Shown here: piece after piece, positions 57,303 through 64,000 of the stretch | Numbering within the stretch: position 1 is the first letter of the stretch | How the letters are laid out: every line of letters begins with the position of its first letter | DNA from: Mycolicibacterium confluentis | Lineage (GTDB): Bacteria > Actinomycetota > Actinomycetes > Mycobacteriales > Mycobacteriaceae | Reading direction: 5' to 3' | DNA length: 64,000 bases | Assembly: GCF_010729895.1 (NCBI RefSeq) | Contig: NZ_AP022612.1 | Span: forward strand, 868,001-932,000 | Made by a program: the position numbers and the translations under genes | The notes under the pieces: generated by a model | What the model was told of the DNA's origin: nothing | The model's input: only the letters and a program-made list of their open reading frames with translations | The model's database searches: none

Positions 57303-57947
57303 TCAGCCCCAACCATTCTCGAAGACGAACTCCGAAAGTGGACGCGCCACCGCCCAGTGGTCGATCTCCAACTGTGGGCGCGCGGGGAACTCCGGCACCT
57401 CACCCAGGCACAGCACCGCGATGGGTTCGGCGCCCGCGGGCATGCCGAGCAGCTGAGCCAACGCCTCCGGATCGAAGATCGACACCCAGCCCACCCCGTA
57501 GCCCTCGGCCCGGGCCGCAAGCCAGACGTTCTGAATCGCACACGCGGCCGAGGCCAGATCCATCTGCGGCATGGTGCGCCGGCCGAAGACGTGCTGCTCG
57601 CGGCCCTCGCCCAGCGCGATGACCAGCAGTTCGGCGCAGTCCAGGATGCCCTCGACCTTGAGCGCCATGAACTCGTCGTCGCGAGAGCCCAGCGCCTCGG
57701 CCGTGCGGATCCGCTCCTCGTTCACCAGGCGGTGAATCCCGGCGCGAACCTCGTCGTCGGTGATCCGGATGAACCGCCACGGTTGCATCAGGCCGACGCT
57801 CGGCGCCGCATGCGCGGCGCGCAGAATCCGGTGCAACGCCTCGGGCGGTACGGACGTGCCGGGCACGAATCGGCGCATGTCACGCCGGGCGAAGATGGCG
57901 TGGTAGACCGCGTGGCGTTCAGTGTCGCTGAACGCATGCAGGCTCAT
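57303..57947 (-). CDS. bluB: BluB-like 5,6-dimethylbenzimidazole synthase / nitroreductase
   Basis: A 214-residue flavin enzyme. BluB cleaves FMNH2 to make 5,6-dimethylbenzimidazole, the lower ligand of vitamin B12. Signature residues are RRDMRRFVPGTSVPPEALHR, AAHAAPSVGLMQPWRFIRI, VFGRRTMPQMDLASAACAIQ and GYGVGWVSIFDPEAL. These closely follow BluB rather than general nitroreductases, so DMB synthase is likely. Start ATG 57947. It lies 10 bp downstream of dapD on the same strand, perhaps an operon with it. Confidence 0.88.
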   Translation of the reverse strand: MSLHAFSDTERHAVYHAIFARRDMRRFVPGTSVPPEALHRILRAAHAAPSVGLMQPWRFIRITDDEVRAGIHRLVNEERIRTAEALGSRDDEFMALKVEGILDCAELLVIALGEGREQHVFGRRTMPQMDLASAACAIQNVWLAARAEGYGVGWVSIFDPEALAQLLGMPAGAEPIAVLCLGEVPEFPARPQLEIDHWAVARPLSEFVFENGWG

Positions 57948-57957
57948 TGTTGGCGCC

Positions 57958-58902
57958 TCAGTTCGCGTGCAGGGCCTCGTTGAGGGTGATGCCGTGGCCG
58001 TCGCGATGGACGACCTCCACCGCTCCGCTGAGTGAGTTGCGGCGGAACAGCAGATTCGACGATCCGGACAGTTCGCGCGCCTTGACCGACTGGCCGTCGG
58101 ACGTGGTCACCTTCGTGCCTGCCGTGACATACAGACCGGCCTCGACGACGCAGTCGTCGCCCAGCGAGATGCCCAGACCCGAGTTGGCGCCCAGCAGGCA
58201 GCGCTTGCCCAGCGAGATGACCTCGCTGCCGCCGCCCGACAGCGTGCCCATGATCGAGGCACCGCCGCCGACGTCGGAGCCGTCATCGACGACCACGCCG
58301 GCCGAGATGCGCCCCTCGACCATCGAACTGCCCAGGGTGCCCGCGTTGAAGTTGACGAATCCCTCGTGCATGACGGTGGTGCCGGAGGCCAGGTGCGCGC
58401 CGAGTCGCACACGGTCGGCGTCGGCGATGCGCACGCCCGCGGGCACGACGTAGTCGACCATGCGGGGGAACTTGTCGACGCCGTAGACCGTCACCTGCCC
58501 GCGGCGGCGCAGCTTGGCGCGCACCAGTTCGAAGCCCTCGACCGCGCACGGCCCGTGGTTGGTCCACACGACGTTGGTCAGCAGGCCGAAGAATCCGTCG
58601 GCGTTGAGCTTGTGCGGCGCGACCAGGCGGTGCGACAGCAGGTGCAGACGCAGGTACACGTCGTGCGTGTCGGCGGCCTTCGCGTCGAGGTCGGCGATCG
58701 TGGTGCGGACGACGACGGTCTCGGTGCCGCGGTCCTCGTCGCGACCGGCCAATGAGGCCAGGTCGGCGGGCGCGTCCGCGCCCGAAAGCCGCACGGTGCC
58801 GGCGTCGCTGAACGTTCCGAGTTCCGGGGCGGGGAACCAGGTGTCGAGAACCGACCCGTCGCTCGCCAGTGTTGCCAATCCGATACCCGCAGCTCCAGTC
58901 AC
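57958..58902 (-). CDS. dapD: Tetrahydrodipicolinate N-succinyltransferase DapD
   Basis: A 314-residue left-handed beta-helix trimer that succinylates tetrahydrodipicolinate in the DAP pathway. The hexapeptide repeats run from about residue 160 ([20 protein letters not shown]) to 270; [20 protein letters not shown] and [16 protein letters not shown] contain catalytic/binding residues. GTG 58902 starts [20 protein letters not shown], as in Rv1201c. It diverges from dapE with a 147-bp spacer that holds a 71-bp inverted repeat. Confidence 0.95.
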   Translation of the reverse strand: MTGAAGIGLATLASDGSVLDTWFPAPELGTFSDAGTVRLSGADAPADLASLAGRDEDRGTETVVVRTTIADLDAKAADTHDVYLRLHLLSHRLVAPHKLNADGFFGLLTNVVWTNHGPCAVEGFELVRAKLRRRGQVTVYGVDKFPRMVDYVVPAGVRIADADRVRLGAHLASGTTVMHEGFVNFNAGTLGSSMVEGRISAGVVVDDGSDVGGGASIMGTLSGGGSEVISLGKRCLLGANSGLGISLGDDCVVEAGLYVTAGTKVTTSDGQSVKARELSGSSNLLFRRNSLSGAVEVVHRDGHGITLNEALHAN

Positions 58903-58952
58903 GGTGTTACAGGCTACCGGGACGCCCAGTTGACGCCCACGGCACGTCCTTG

Positions 58953-59023
58953 CCATCGCCGAGACTGCGGGGAGTGCGAAAACTCGCCGGATTGAGCTCA
59001 CTCACCGCAGTCTCGGCGGATGG
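58953..59023. repeat. Inverted repeat in the divergent dapD-dapE promoter region
   Basis: CCATCGCCGAGACTGCGG (58953-58970) and CCGCAGTCTCGGCGGATGG (59005-59023) are reverse complements apart from one indel. Inner GGAGTG and CACT could extend the stem. It occupies half of the 147 bp between the divergent starts, ending 26 nt before dapE, so it could affect transcription of both or be a dispersed palindromic element. Confidence 0.72.
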
Positions 59024-59049
59024 GGGCAGGGCGGCTAGCCTGGGTAGTC

Positions 59050-60114
59050 GTGCTGGACCTTCACGGTGATCCGATTGCCCTGACCGCGGCGCTGGTCGAC
59101 ATCCCCAGCGAGTCGCGCGACGAGGCGCGCATCGCCGACGCGGTCGAGTCCGCGCTGCGCGAGCAGACCGTCGGCTTCGAGGTGATCCGCAGCGGCGACT
59201 CCGTCCTGGCCCGCACCAATCGGGGCCTGCCCAGTCGCGTCATGCTGGCCGGACACCTCGACACCGTGCCGATCGCCGAGAACCTGCCCAGCCGGATCGA
59301 GGGCGACGTCATGTACGGATGCGGCACCTCCGACATGAAGTCCGGTGACGCGGTGTTCCTGCACCTGGCGGCCACCGTCACGGACCCCGCCCACGATCTG
59401 ACGCTGGTGTTCTACGACTGCGAGGAGATCGAAGCCTCGGCCAACGGCCTCGGTCGCATCGAGCGCGACCTGCCGGAGTGGCTGCGCGCCGACGTCGCCG
59501 TGCTGGGGGAGCCGACGGGCGGTTACATCGAAGCCGGCTGCCAGGGCACGCTGCGCGTTGTCCTGAGCGCGACGGGTACTCGGGCGCATTCGGCGCGATC
59601 GTGGATGGGCGACAACGCGATTCACAAACTGTCGCTCGCGTTGGCGAGGCTGGCCGACTATCAGCCGCGCGATGTCGACATCGACGGGTGCGTGTACCGC
59701 GAGGGTCTGTCGGCCGTGCGCATCGACGGGGGAGTGGCGGGCAACGTCATCCCCGACGCGGCCTCGGTGACGGTGAACTTCCGGTTCGCACCTGACCGCA
59801 GCCCGCAGCAGGCGTTCGACCATGTCCGCGAGGTGTTCGACGGTCTGCCGGTCTCCGTCGAGTTGACCGACTCCGCGGCGGGAGCACTACCGGGTCTCGG
59901 GCAGCCCGCCGCGGCCCAACTTGTCGCGGCCGCAGGCGGTCAGGTGCGGGCCAAGTACGGCTGGACCGACGTGTCGCGGTTCGCGGCGCTGGGCATCCCC
60001 GCACTCAACTACGGCCCGGGGGATCCGAACCTGGCCCACCGGCGTGACGAGCGGGTGGAGATCGCGCAGATCACCGCCGTGACGGAGACGCTGCGCGCTT
60101 ACCTGTCCCGCTGA
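59050..60114 (+). CDS. dapE: Succinyl-diaminopimelate desuccinylase DapE
   Basis: A 354-residue M20 metallohydrolase that releases succinate to give LL-diaminopimelate. Zinc ligands are in [12 protein letters not shown] (His and Asp), [17 protein letters not shown] (Asp) and [10 protein letters not shown] (catalytic Glu and ligand), with [18 protein letters not shown] (His) and the C-terminal [17 protein letters not shown] 59050 begins [20 protein letters not shown], matching Rv1202; the upstream frame is a shadow. Its end overlaps the ATPase gene by 16 nt. Confidence 0.95.
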   Translation: MLDLHGDPIALTAALVDIPSESRDEARIADAVESALREQTVGFEVIRSGDSVLARTNRGLPSRVMLAGHLDTVPIAENLPSRIEGDVMYGCGTSDMKSGDAVFLHLAATVTDPAHDLTLVFYDCEEIEASANGLGRIERDLPEWLRADVAVLGEPTGGYIEAGCQGTLRVVLSATGTRAHSARSWMGDNAIHKLSLALARLADYQPRDVDIDGCVYREGLSAVRIDGGVAGNVIPDAASVTVNFRFAPDRSPQQAFDHVREVFDGLPVSVELTDSAAGALPGLGQPAAAQLVAAAGGQVRAKYGWTDVSRFAALGIPALNYGPGDPNLAHRRDERVEIAQITAVTETLRAYLSR

Positions 60115-62111
60115 ACCCCGCGGGCTTCGGCGAGCGCGCGGTCGGTCAGCGCAGCGTCGACCGTGGGCGCGAGTCGCTCGAGCGCGTCGGTGGCGCGTGG
60201 GTCACCGAACCTGACTGCCTCATACCAGCACTGCACCGCGATGGCGGCCTGCCCGGATCGTTCCGCCATCCCGGCGGCCTGCCTGGCCGCCGCGACGGCG
60301 CCATGCTGATCGCGGCCGGCCGCAAGCCGCCATGCCCGTGCGATCCCCAACTCCGGAGCGAACAGTGCGGATTTGGTGCCGTGCCGAGACTCCGCCCGTG
60401 CCAACATCTTTGCCGCGCCGGGCAGGTCGCCGAGCTGCGCCTTCGCTGTTGCCGAAAGCATCAACGCCAGCGGTCCCCACGAATAGCCCGTACGTTCCAG
60501 AGCCGCCGCGGCGGGACCGAGAAGTTGCGCTGCGGTCGCCGAATCACCCTTGGCCAGAGCGACATTGGCGAGAAGCACCTCACCGATCGCGCGACCCGGC
60601 TGCTGCAGTTCGGCGAAGTCGGTGTGCCGCTGCGCGACGGCTTCGGCACCGTCGAGGTCTCCGGCCATCACCAGCGCCGTGCACTCCGCCAGCCCGACCG
60701 TGAACCGCAGCAGGCCCGGGTGCTCGACCGCGGAGGCGCGTCGCGCATAGGGGTCGACGTCGGCGAATCGGCCCATCCGCGCCGAGGACAGGGCCGCGGC
60801 ACTGGCCGCCCAGGCCACCGCGGTGTCGTCGGCCGTCGATGACGACAACACCGTCTCGGCAATCCGCAGCGCACGCTCCGGCGCTCCGGCGTTCATCGAG
60901 AAGGTGGCGGTGAGCGCATCGATCGTGGTCTGCGCGGAGGGTTCGCTGAGGCGACTGCGGGTGTTGCGCAGGAACGCCGTCGCCTGCTCGGGCTCGCCGA
61001 GCATCCAGAACTGATTGGCCGCGCGCGGCAGCGCCCACGCCATCACTTCACCGTCCGACAACCCGTTCTGGTCCACGGCAGCGAGCAGTTCGGCCGCCTC
61101 CCGCCCGCGGCCCTGCCAGGACAGGGCGTGCGCGAGCACCAGACGAGCACCGAGGGCGTCGGATCGTGCCAAGGCCGAGCGGGCCAGGCGTTCGGCCAGG
61201 GTGAGGTCGCCGAGGCGCAACGCCGCACCGGCGTCGGAGATGGTCTGGTCGACGGGCGGCGGGCGATCACTGTCGACGGCGAGGTCGGCCACCCGGAGTC
61301 GGTCGCTGGGGTGGTCACCCGCGCGCGCCGCCGCGACCTGCGCCAGGGCGCCCCGAATGCGTCGTCGGGCATCCGGATCGAGGGCCGCCGCTGAGCGCAG
61401 CGCGAACAGCGGATGCGTCGTGAACACCATCTGTGCGCCGCCACGGGGAAGCACCTCGATCACTCCGAGTCGCTCCGCGTCGCGCACCGCCTCCTCCGAC
61501 GTCAGCGTGACGAGGTCCTCGCGCGGGATGGGCTCCTGCTGGCTGAGGTGGTCCAGGACGGCGCGGACTTCCGCGGGCGCATGGGTCAGAAACGCTTCGG
61601 CGTCCTCGACCGAGGTGACCGCAGCGGCCTGCGCGACGTCGATGCGGCGCAGCAGCGCGTCGGTCCACAGCGCTCGGACGGGCGCCGGTGCGTCCTCTTC
61701 GCGTGCCGTGACGATCATCCGGGTCTCGCCGGCCAGCGCGAGTTGGTACACCAGCGTCGCCGAGAGCGGATCGAGTTGGTTGGCGTCGTCGACGATCATC
61801 AGGTCGTCGGCCTCGGCCCGCAACGAGTCGCGCGCGGCGCGCAGCAGCGCGGCGGGTTTGCCCATCTCGGCGACGTCGACCAGATGTGCGAACGCGCCGA
61901 ACGGAACCGCGCGTTCGGTGGGCGTACCGGTCACGATGCGCAGCGCCACGCCGGGGTGCGCCTCGGTGTACTGCGCGGCGGCTTGGTGCACCAGGGTCGA
62001 TTTGCCGACCCCATCGGGCCCGGTCACGACGGCGCCGGGACGCCTCGCCACCGCCGCCGCGAGCTGCTCGAGGACGTCGGCGTGCTGCGGGACGCTCCAG
62101 TGCATCGGCAC
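60099..62111 (-). CDS. AAA/LuxR-like ATPase with TPR-type repeats, no C-terminal HTH
   Basis: A 670-residue STAND-type protein (Rv1204c-like). Walker A is [19 protein letters not shown], Walker [19 protein letters not shown]. Residues about 290-600 form degenerate tetratricopeptide-like helices ([36 protein letters not shown]). LuxR/MalT-type ATPases usually end in a HTH, but none is visible in the final 60 residues, so it may act through protein partners. Start ATG 62111 or 62105. It converges on dapE. Confidence 0.8.
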   Translation of the reverse strand: MPMHWSVPQHADVLEQLAAAVARRPGAVVTGPDGVGKSTLVHQAAAQYTEAHPGVALRIVTGTPTERAVPFGAFAHLVDVAEMGKPAALLRAARDSLRAEADDLMIVDDANQLDPLSATLVYQLALAGETRMIVTAREEDAPAPVRALWTDALLRRIDVAQAAAVTSVEDAEAFLTHAPAEVRAVLDHLSQQEPIPREDLVTLTSEEAVRDAERLGVIEVLPRGGAQMVFTTHPLFALRSAAALDPDARRRIRGALAQVAAARAGDHPSDRLRVADLAVDSDRPPPVDQTISDAGAALRLGDLTLAERLARSALARSDALGARLVLAHALSWQGRGREAAELLAAVDQNGLSDGEVMAWALPRAANQFWMLGEPEQATAFLRNTRSRLSEPSAQTTIDALTATFSMNAGAPERALRIAETVLSSSTADDTAVAWAASAAALSSARMGRFADVDPYARRASAVEHPGLLRFTVGLAECTALVMAGDLDGAEAVAQRHTDFAELQQPGRAIGEVLLANVALAKGDSATAAQLLGPAAAALERTGYSWGPLALMLSATAKAQLGDLPGAAKMLARAESRHGTKSALFAPELGIARAWRLAAGRDQHGAVAAARQAAGMAERSGQAAIAVQCWYEAVRFGDPRATDALERLAPTVDAALTDRALAEARGVQRDR

Positions 62112-62174
62112 GGCCGGATCCTATGACCCGGGCGGCGGGGCTGACCGGGTTAGCGCCAAATACGCTCGGGTGTC

Positions 62175-62747
62175 ATGCAGAACGAATGGGCCGTCTGTGT
62201 GTACTGCGCCTCGGGGCCCACACATCCTGAACTGTTGGATCTGGCCACCCGGCTGGGCCGGGGGATTGCCGACCGGAACTGGACGCTGGTGTCGGGCGGC
62301 GGCAACGTCTCGGCGATGGGAGCGGTGGCCGCGGCGGCGCGCTCGCGCGGTGGCCGCACCGTGGGGGTGATTCCGAAGGCGCTCGTGCACCGCGAGGTCG
62401 CCGACGTCGAGGCCGACGACCTGATCGTCACCGACACCATGCGTCAGCGCAAACAGGTCATGGAGGACCACGCCGACGCCTTCATCACGCTGCCAGGCGG
62501 CATCGGCACGCTCGAGGAGATGTTCGAGACCTGGACCGCCGGCTATCTGGGCATGCACACCAAACCCGTGGTGCTGCTCGACCCGGACGGGCACTATGAC
62601 GGGCTGCTGTCGTGGTTGGACGGGCTCCTGGCAACGGGTTTCGTCGCCCAAGCGGCATTGGACCGGCTGCTGGTCGTGCGCGATATCGACGCGGCGCTGG
62701 ATCTGTGCGCTCCCCGTCCGATACCACCGGTCTCGTCTCCCGGTTAG
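62175..62747 (+). CDS. LOG family protein (cytokinin riboside 5'-monophosphate phosphoribohydrolase)
   Basis: A 190-residue Rossmann-like LOG protein. WTLVSGGGNVSAMGAVA, the substrate-site PGGIGTLEEMFETW and MRQRKQVMEDHADAFITLPG are the defining motifs. LOG enzymes release cytokinin bases from nucleotides; Rv1205 was shown to make cytokinins in M. tuberculosis, and this is its positional and sequence counterpart. Start ATG 62175. FadD6 follows after 10 bp on the same strand. Confidence 0.93.
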   Translation: MQNEWAVCVYCASGPTHPELLDLATRLGRGIADRNWTLVSGGGNVSAMGAVAAAARSRGGRTVGVIPKALVHREVADVEADDLIVTDTMRQRKQVMEDHADAFITLPGGIGTLEEMFETWTAGYLGMHTKPVVLLDPDGHYDGLLSWLDGLLATGFVAQAALDRLLVVRDIDAALDLCAPRPIPPVSSPG

Positions 62748-62757
62748 GCTCGACGGC

Positions 62758-64000
62758 ATGCCAGCGTCTGACTCTCGTGCTTCCGTCGGCCTCCTCGACA
62801 TCGTTAGCCAGATCCCCGGCCTCCTGCTGGATGCGCCCGCGATCGTTCGCGGGGTCAGCACCGGGATGCTCGCGCGACCGACATCGAAAGCCTCCATCGG
62901 CAAGGTCTTCCAGGACCGGGCGGCCAAGTACGCCAACCGGGTCTTCCTGAAGTTCGGCGACCAGCGGATCACGTACGCCGAGGCCAACGCCACCGCCAAC
63001 CGCTACGCGGCGGCCCTCGCGGCGCGCGGCGTCGGGCACGGCGACGTCGTGGGCATCATGCTGAGGAACTCACCGAATGCGGTGCTCGCGATGCTGGCCA
63101 CGGTCAAGTGCGGGGCCGTGGCGGGGATGCTCAACTACCACCAGCGCGGCGACGTCCTCGCACACAGCGTCGGACTTCTGGGGGCCAAGGTCATCCTGTC
63201 CGAGACCGACCTCGTCGAGCACCTCAGCGAATCCGCCGAACTCGAGCCCGGCGTGGTGGTGACCATCGAGGAGTTCGAGAAGTCCGCGGCGACCGCGCCG
63301 ACGGGCAACCCGGCGTCGGCGTCGGCGGTGTTGGCGAAGGACACCGCGTTCTACATCTTCACCTCAGGCACCACCGGCAACCCCAAGGCCAGCGTCATGA
63401 CGCACTTCCGCTGGCTGCGCGCGCTGGCCGGGTTCGGCGGACTTGGCCTGCGACTGCGGGCCGACGACACGCTCTATTCGTGCCTGCCGCTCTATCACAA
63501 CAATGCTCTGACGGTCGCGTTGTCGTCGGTGATCAACGCCGGTGCCACGCTTGCCATCGGCGAGAAGTTCTCGGCGTCGCGGTTCTGGGACGACGTGATC
63601 CGTTACGACGCGACGGCGTTCATCTACATCGGCGAGTTGTGCCGGTACCTGCTCAACCAGCCCGAGAAGCCGACCGACCGGCAGCACAGGGTCCGGTTGA
63701 TCGCGGGTAACGGCCTGCGGCCCGAGATCTGGGACGAGTTCACCACGCGGTTCGGGATCAAGCGGGTGTGCGAGTTCTACGCCGCCAGCGAGGGCAACAC
63801 CGCGTTCATCAACATCTTCAACGTCTCGAAGAGCACGGGTGTCAGCCCGATGCCGTTCCTGGCCTACGTCGAATACGACACCGACACAGGCGAACCCAAG
63901 CGCGACGAGAACGGGCGGGTGCGCAAGGTGGGTGCGGGCGAACCGGGTCTGCTGATCAGCCCCGTCAACCGACTGTCGCCGTTCGACGGCTACACCGACC
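62758..64000 (+). CDS. fadD6: Acyl-CoA synthetase FadD6 (partial at window end)
   Basis: The frame from ATG 62758 is open for 414 codons to the window edge. It has the long-chain/FATP-like layout: VFQDRAAKYANRVFLKFGDQ, IFTSGTTGNPKASVMTH (AMP P-loop), LPLYHNNALTVALSSVI and EFYAASEGNTAFINIFNVS. Homologues (Rv1206) activate long-chain fatty acids. The C-terminal ligase subdomain and catalytic Lys lie outside the window. Confidence 0.93.
   Translation, partial: MPASDSRASVGLLDIVSQIPGLLLDAPAIVRGVSTGMLARPTSKASIGKVFQDRAAKYANRVFLKFGDQRITYAEANATANRYAAALAARGVGHGDVVGIMLRNSPNAVLAMLATVKCGAVAGMLNYHQRGDVLAHSVGLLGAKVILSETDLVEHLSESAELEPGVVVTIEEFEKSAATAPTGNPASASAVLAKDTAFYIFTSGTTGNPKASVMTHFRWLRALAGFGGLGLRLRADDTLYSCLPLYHNNALTVALSSVINAGATLAIGEKFSASRFWDDVIRYDATAFIYIGELCRYLLNQPEKPTDRQHRVRLIAGNGLRPEIWDEFTTRFGIKRVCEFYAASEGNTAFINIFNVSKSTGVSPMPFLAYVEYDTDTGEPKRDENGRVRKVGAGEPGLLISPVNRLSPFDGYTD

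Overview
The window is high-GC actinobacterial DNA from a fast-growing Mycobacterium (Mycolicibacterium, M. smegmatis-like). Gene content and order follow the M. tuberculosis block Rv1151c to Rv1206: a Sir2 deacylase, GntR regulator, O-methyltransferase, F420-type FDOR, HhH-GPD protein, two Ala/Pro-rich secreted proteins, pimE, pterin dehydratase, mutT2, narGHJI, typA, lpqW, mshB, a small membrane protein, fbiC, fadH, a PadR regulator, fdxC, dapC, proline catabolism genes, fadD36, dapD, dapE, a LOG protein and fadD6. This identification rests on recognising the proteins and their order; no search was run.

Layout. 1-5.7 kb: Sir2 end, small regulators and enzymes, a decayed TetR fragment, an acyltransferase-3 membrane protein and an MFS exporter. 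5.8-12.0 kb: a minus-strand operon with 4-nt overlaps encoding a LytS-type kinase, a LytTR response regulator and two DUF485 plus sodium:solute symporter cassettes, absent from the M. tuberculosis block. 12.0-17.8 kb: secreted proteins, HhH-GPD protein, PimE, pterin dehydratase, hydrolase, MutT2. 17.8-25.7 kb: narK-narG-narH-narJ-narI nitrate respiration operon. 25.7-28.3 kb: two very small Cys-containing proteins and typA. 28.3-38.7 kb: lpqW, mshB and four secreted, Lys-rich-tailed proteins of GjpA-like architecture, sitting where M. tuberculosis has PE/PPE genes. 38.8-43.8 kb: fbiC (F420), ctaD (cytochrome aa3 subunit I), DUF309. 44.2-50.7 kb: YceI, FadH, PadR, ferredoxin, DapC, PucR-type activator. 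50.8-53.4 kb: pruA-pruB proline catabolism. 53.4-64 kb: secreted protein, DUF5995, Nudix, FadD36, VOC, BluB, divergent dapD/dapE, an AAA ATPase, LOG and FadD6 (cut by the window end).

Functional threads: anaerobic/hypoxic respiration (nar, proline oxidation, cytochrome oxidase, ferredoxin), cell-envelope building (pimE and lpqW act in the same PIM/LAM pathway; dapC, dapD and dapE supply meso-diaminopimelate), redox cofactors (mshB for mycothiol, fbiC for F420 beside an FDOR of the F420-binding type) and carboxylate uptake (two-component system with symporters).

The most unusual signals are a 16-bp direct-repeat motif, CTGAG-N6-CTGAG, found upstream of three of the four GjpA-like genes with a weaker copy before mshB; the kinase/regulator/double-symporter operon whose second symporter carries a beta-rich insert; and two tiny Cys proteins next to typA. 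Several strong hairpin terminators and three large intergenic inverted repeats are also present. No tRNA, rRNA, CRISPR array or insertion sequence was seen.
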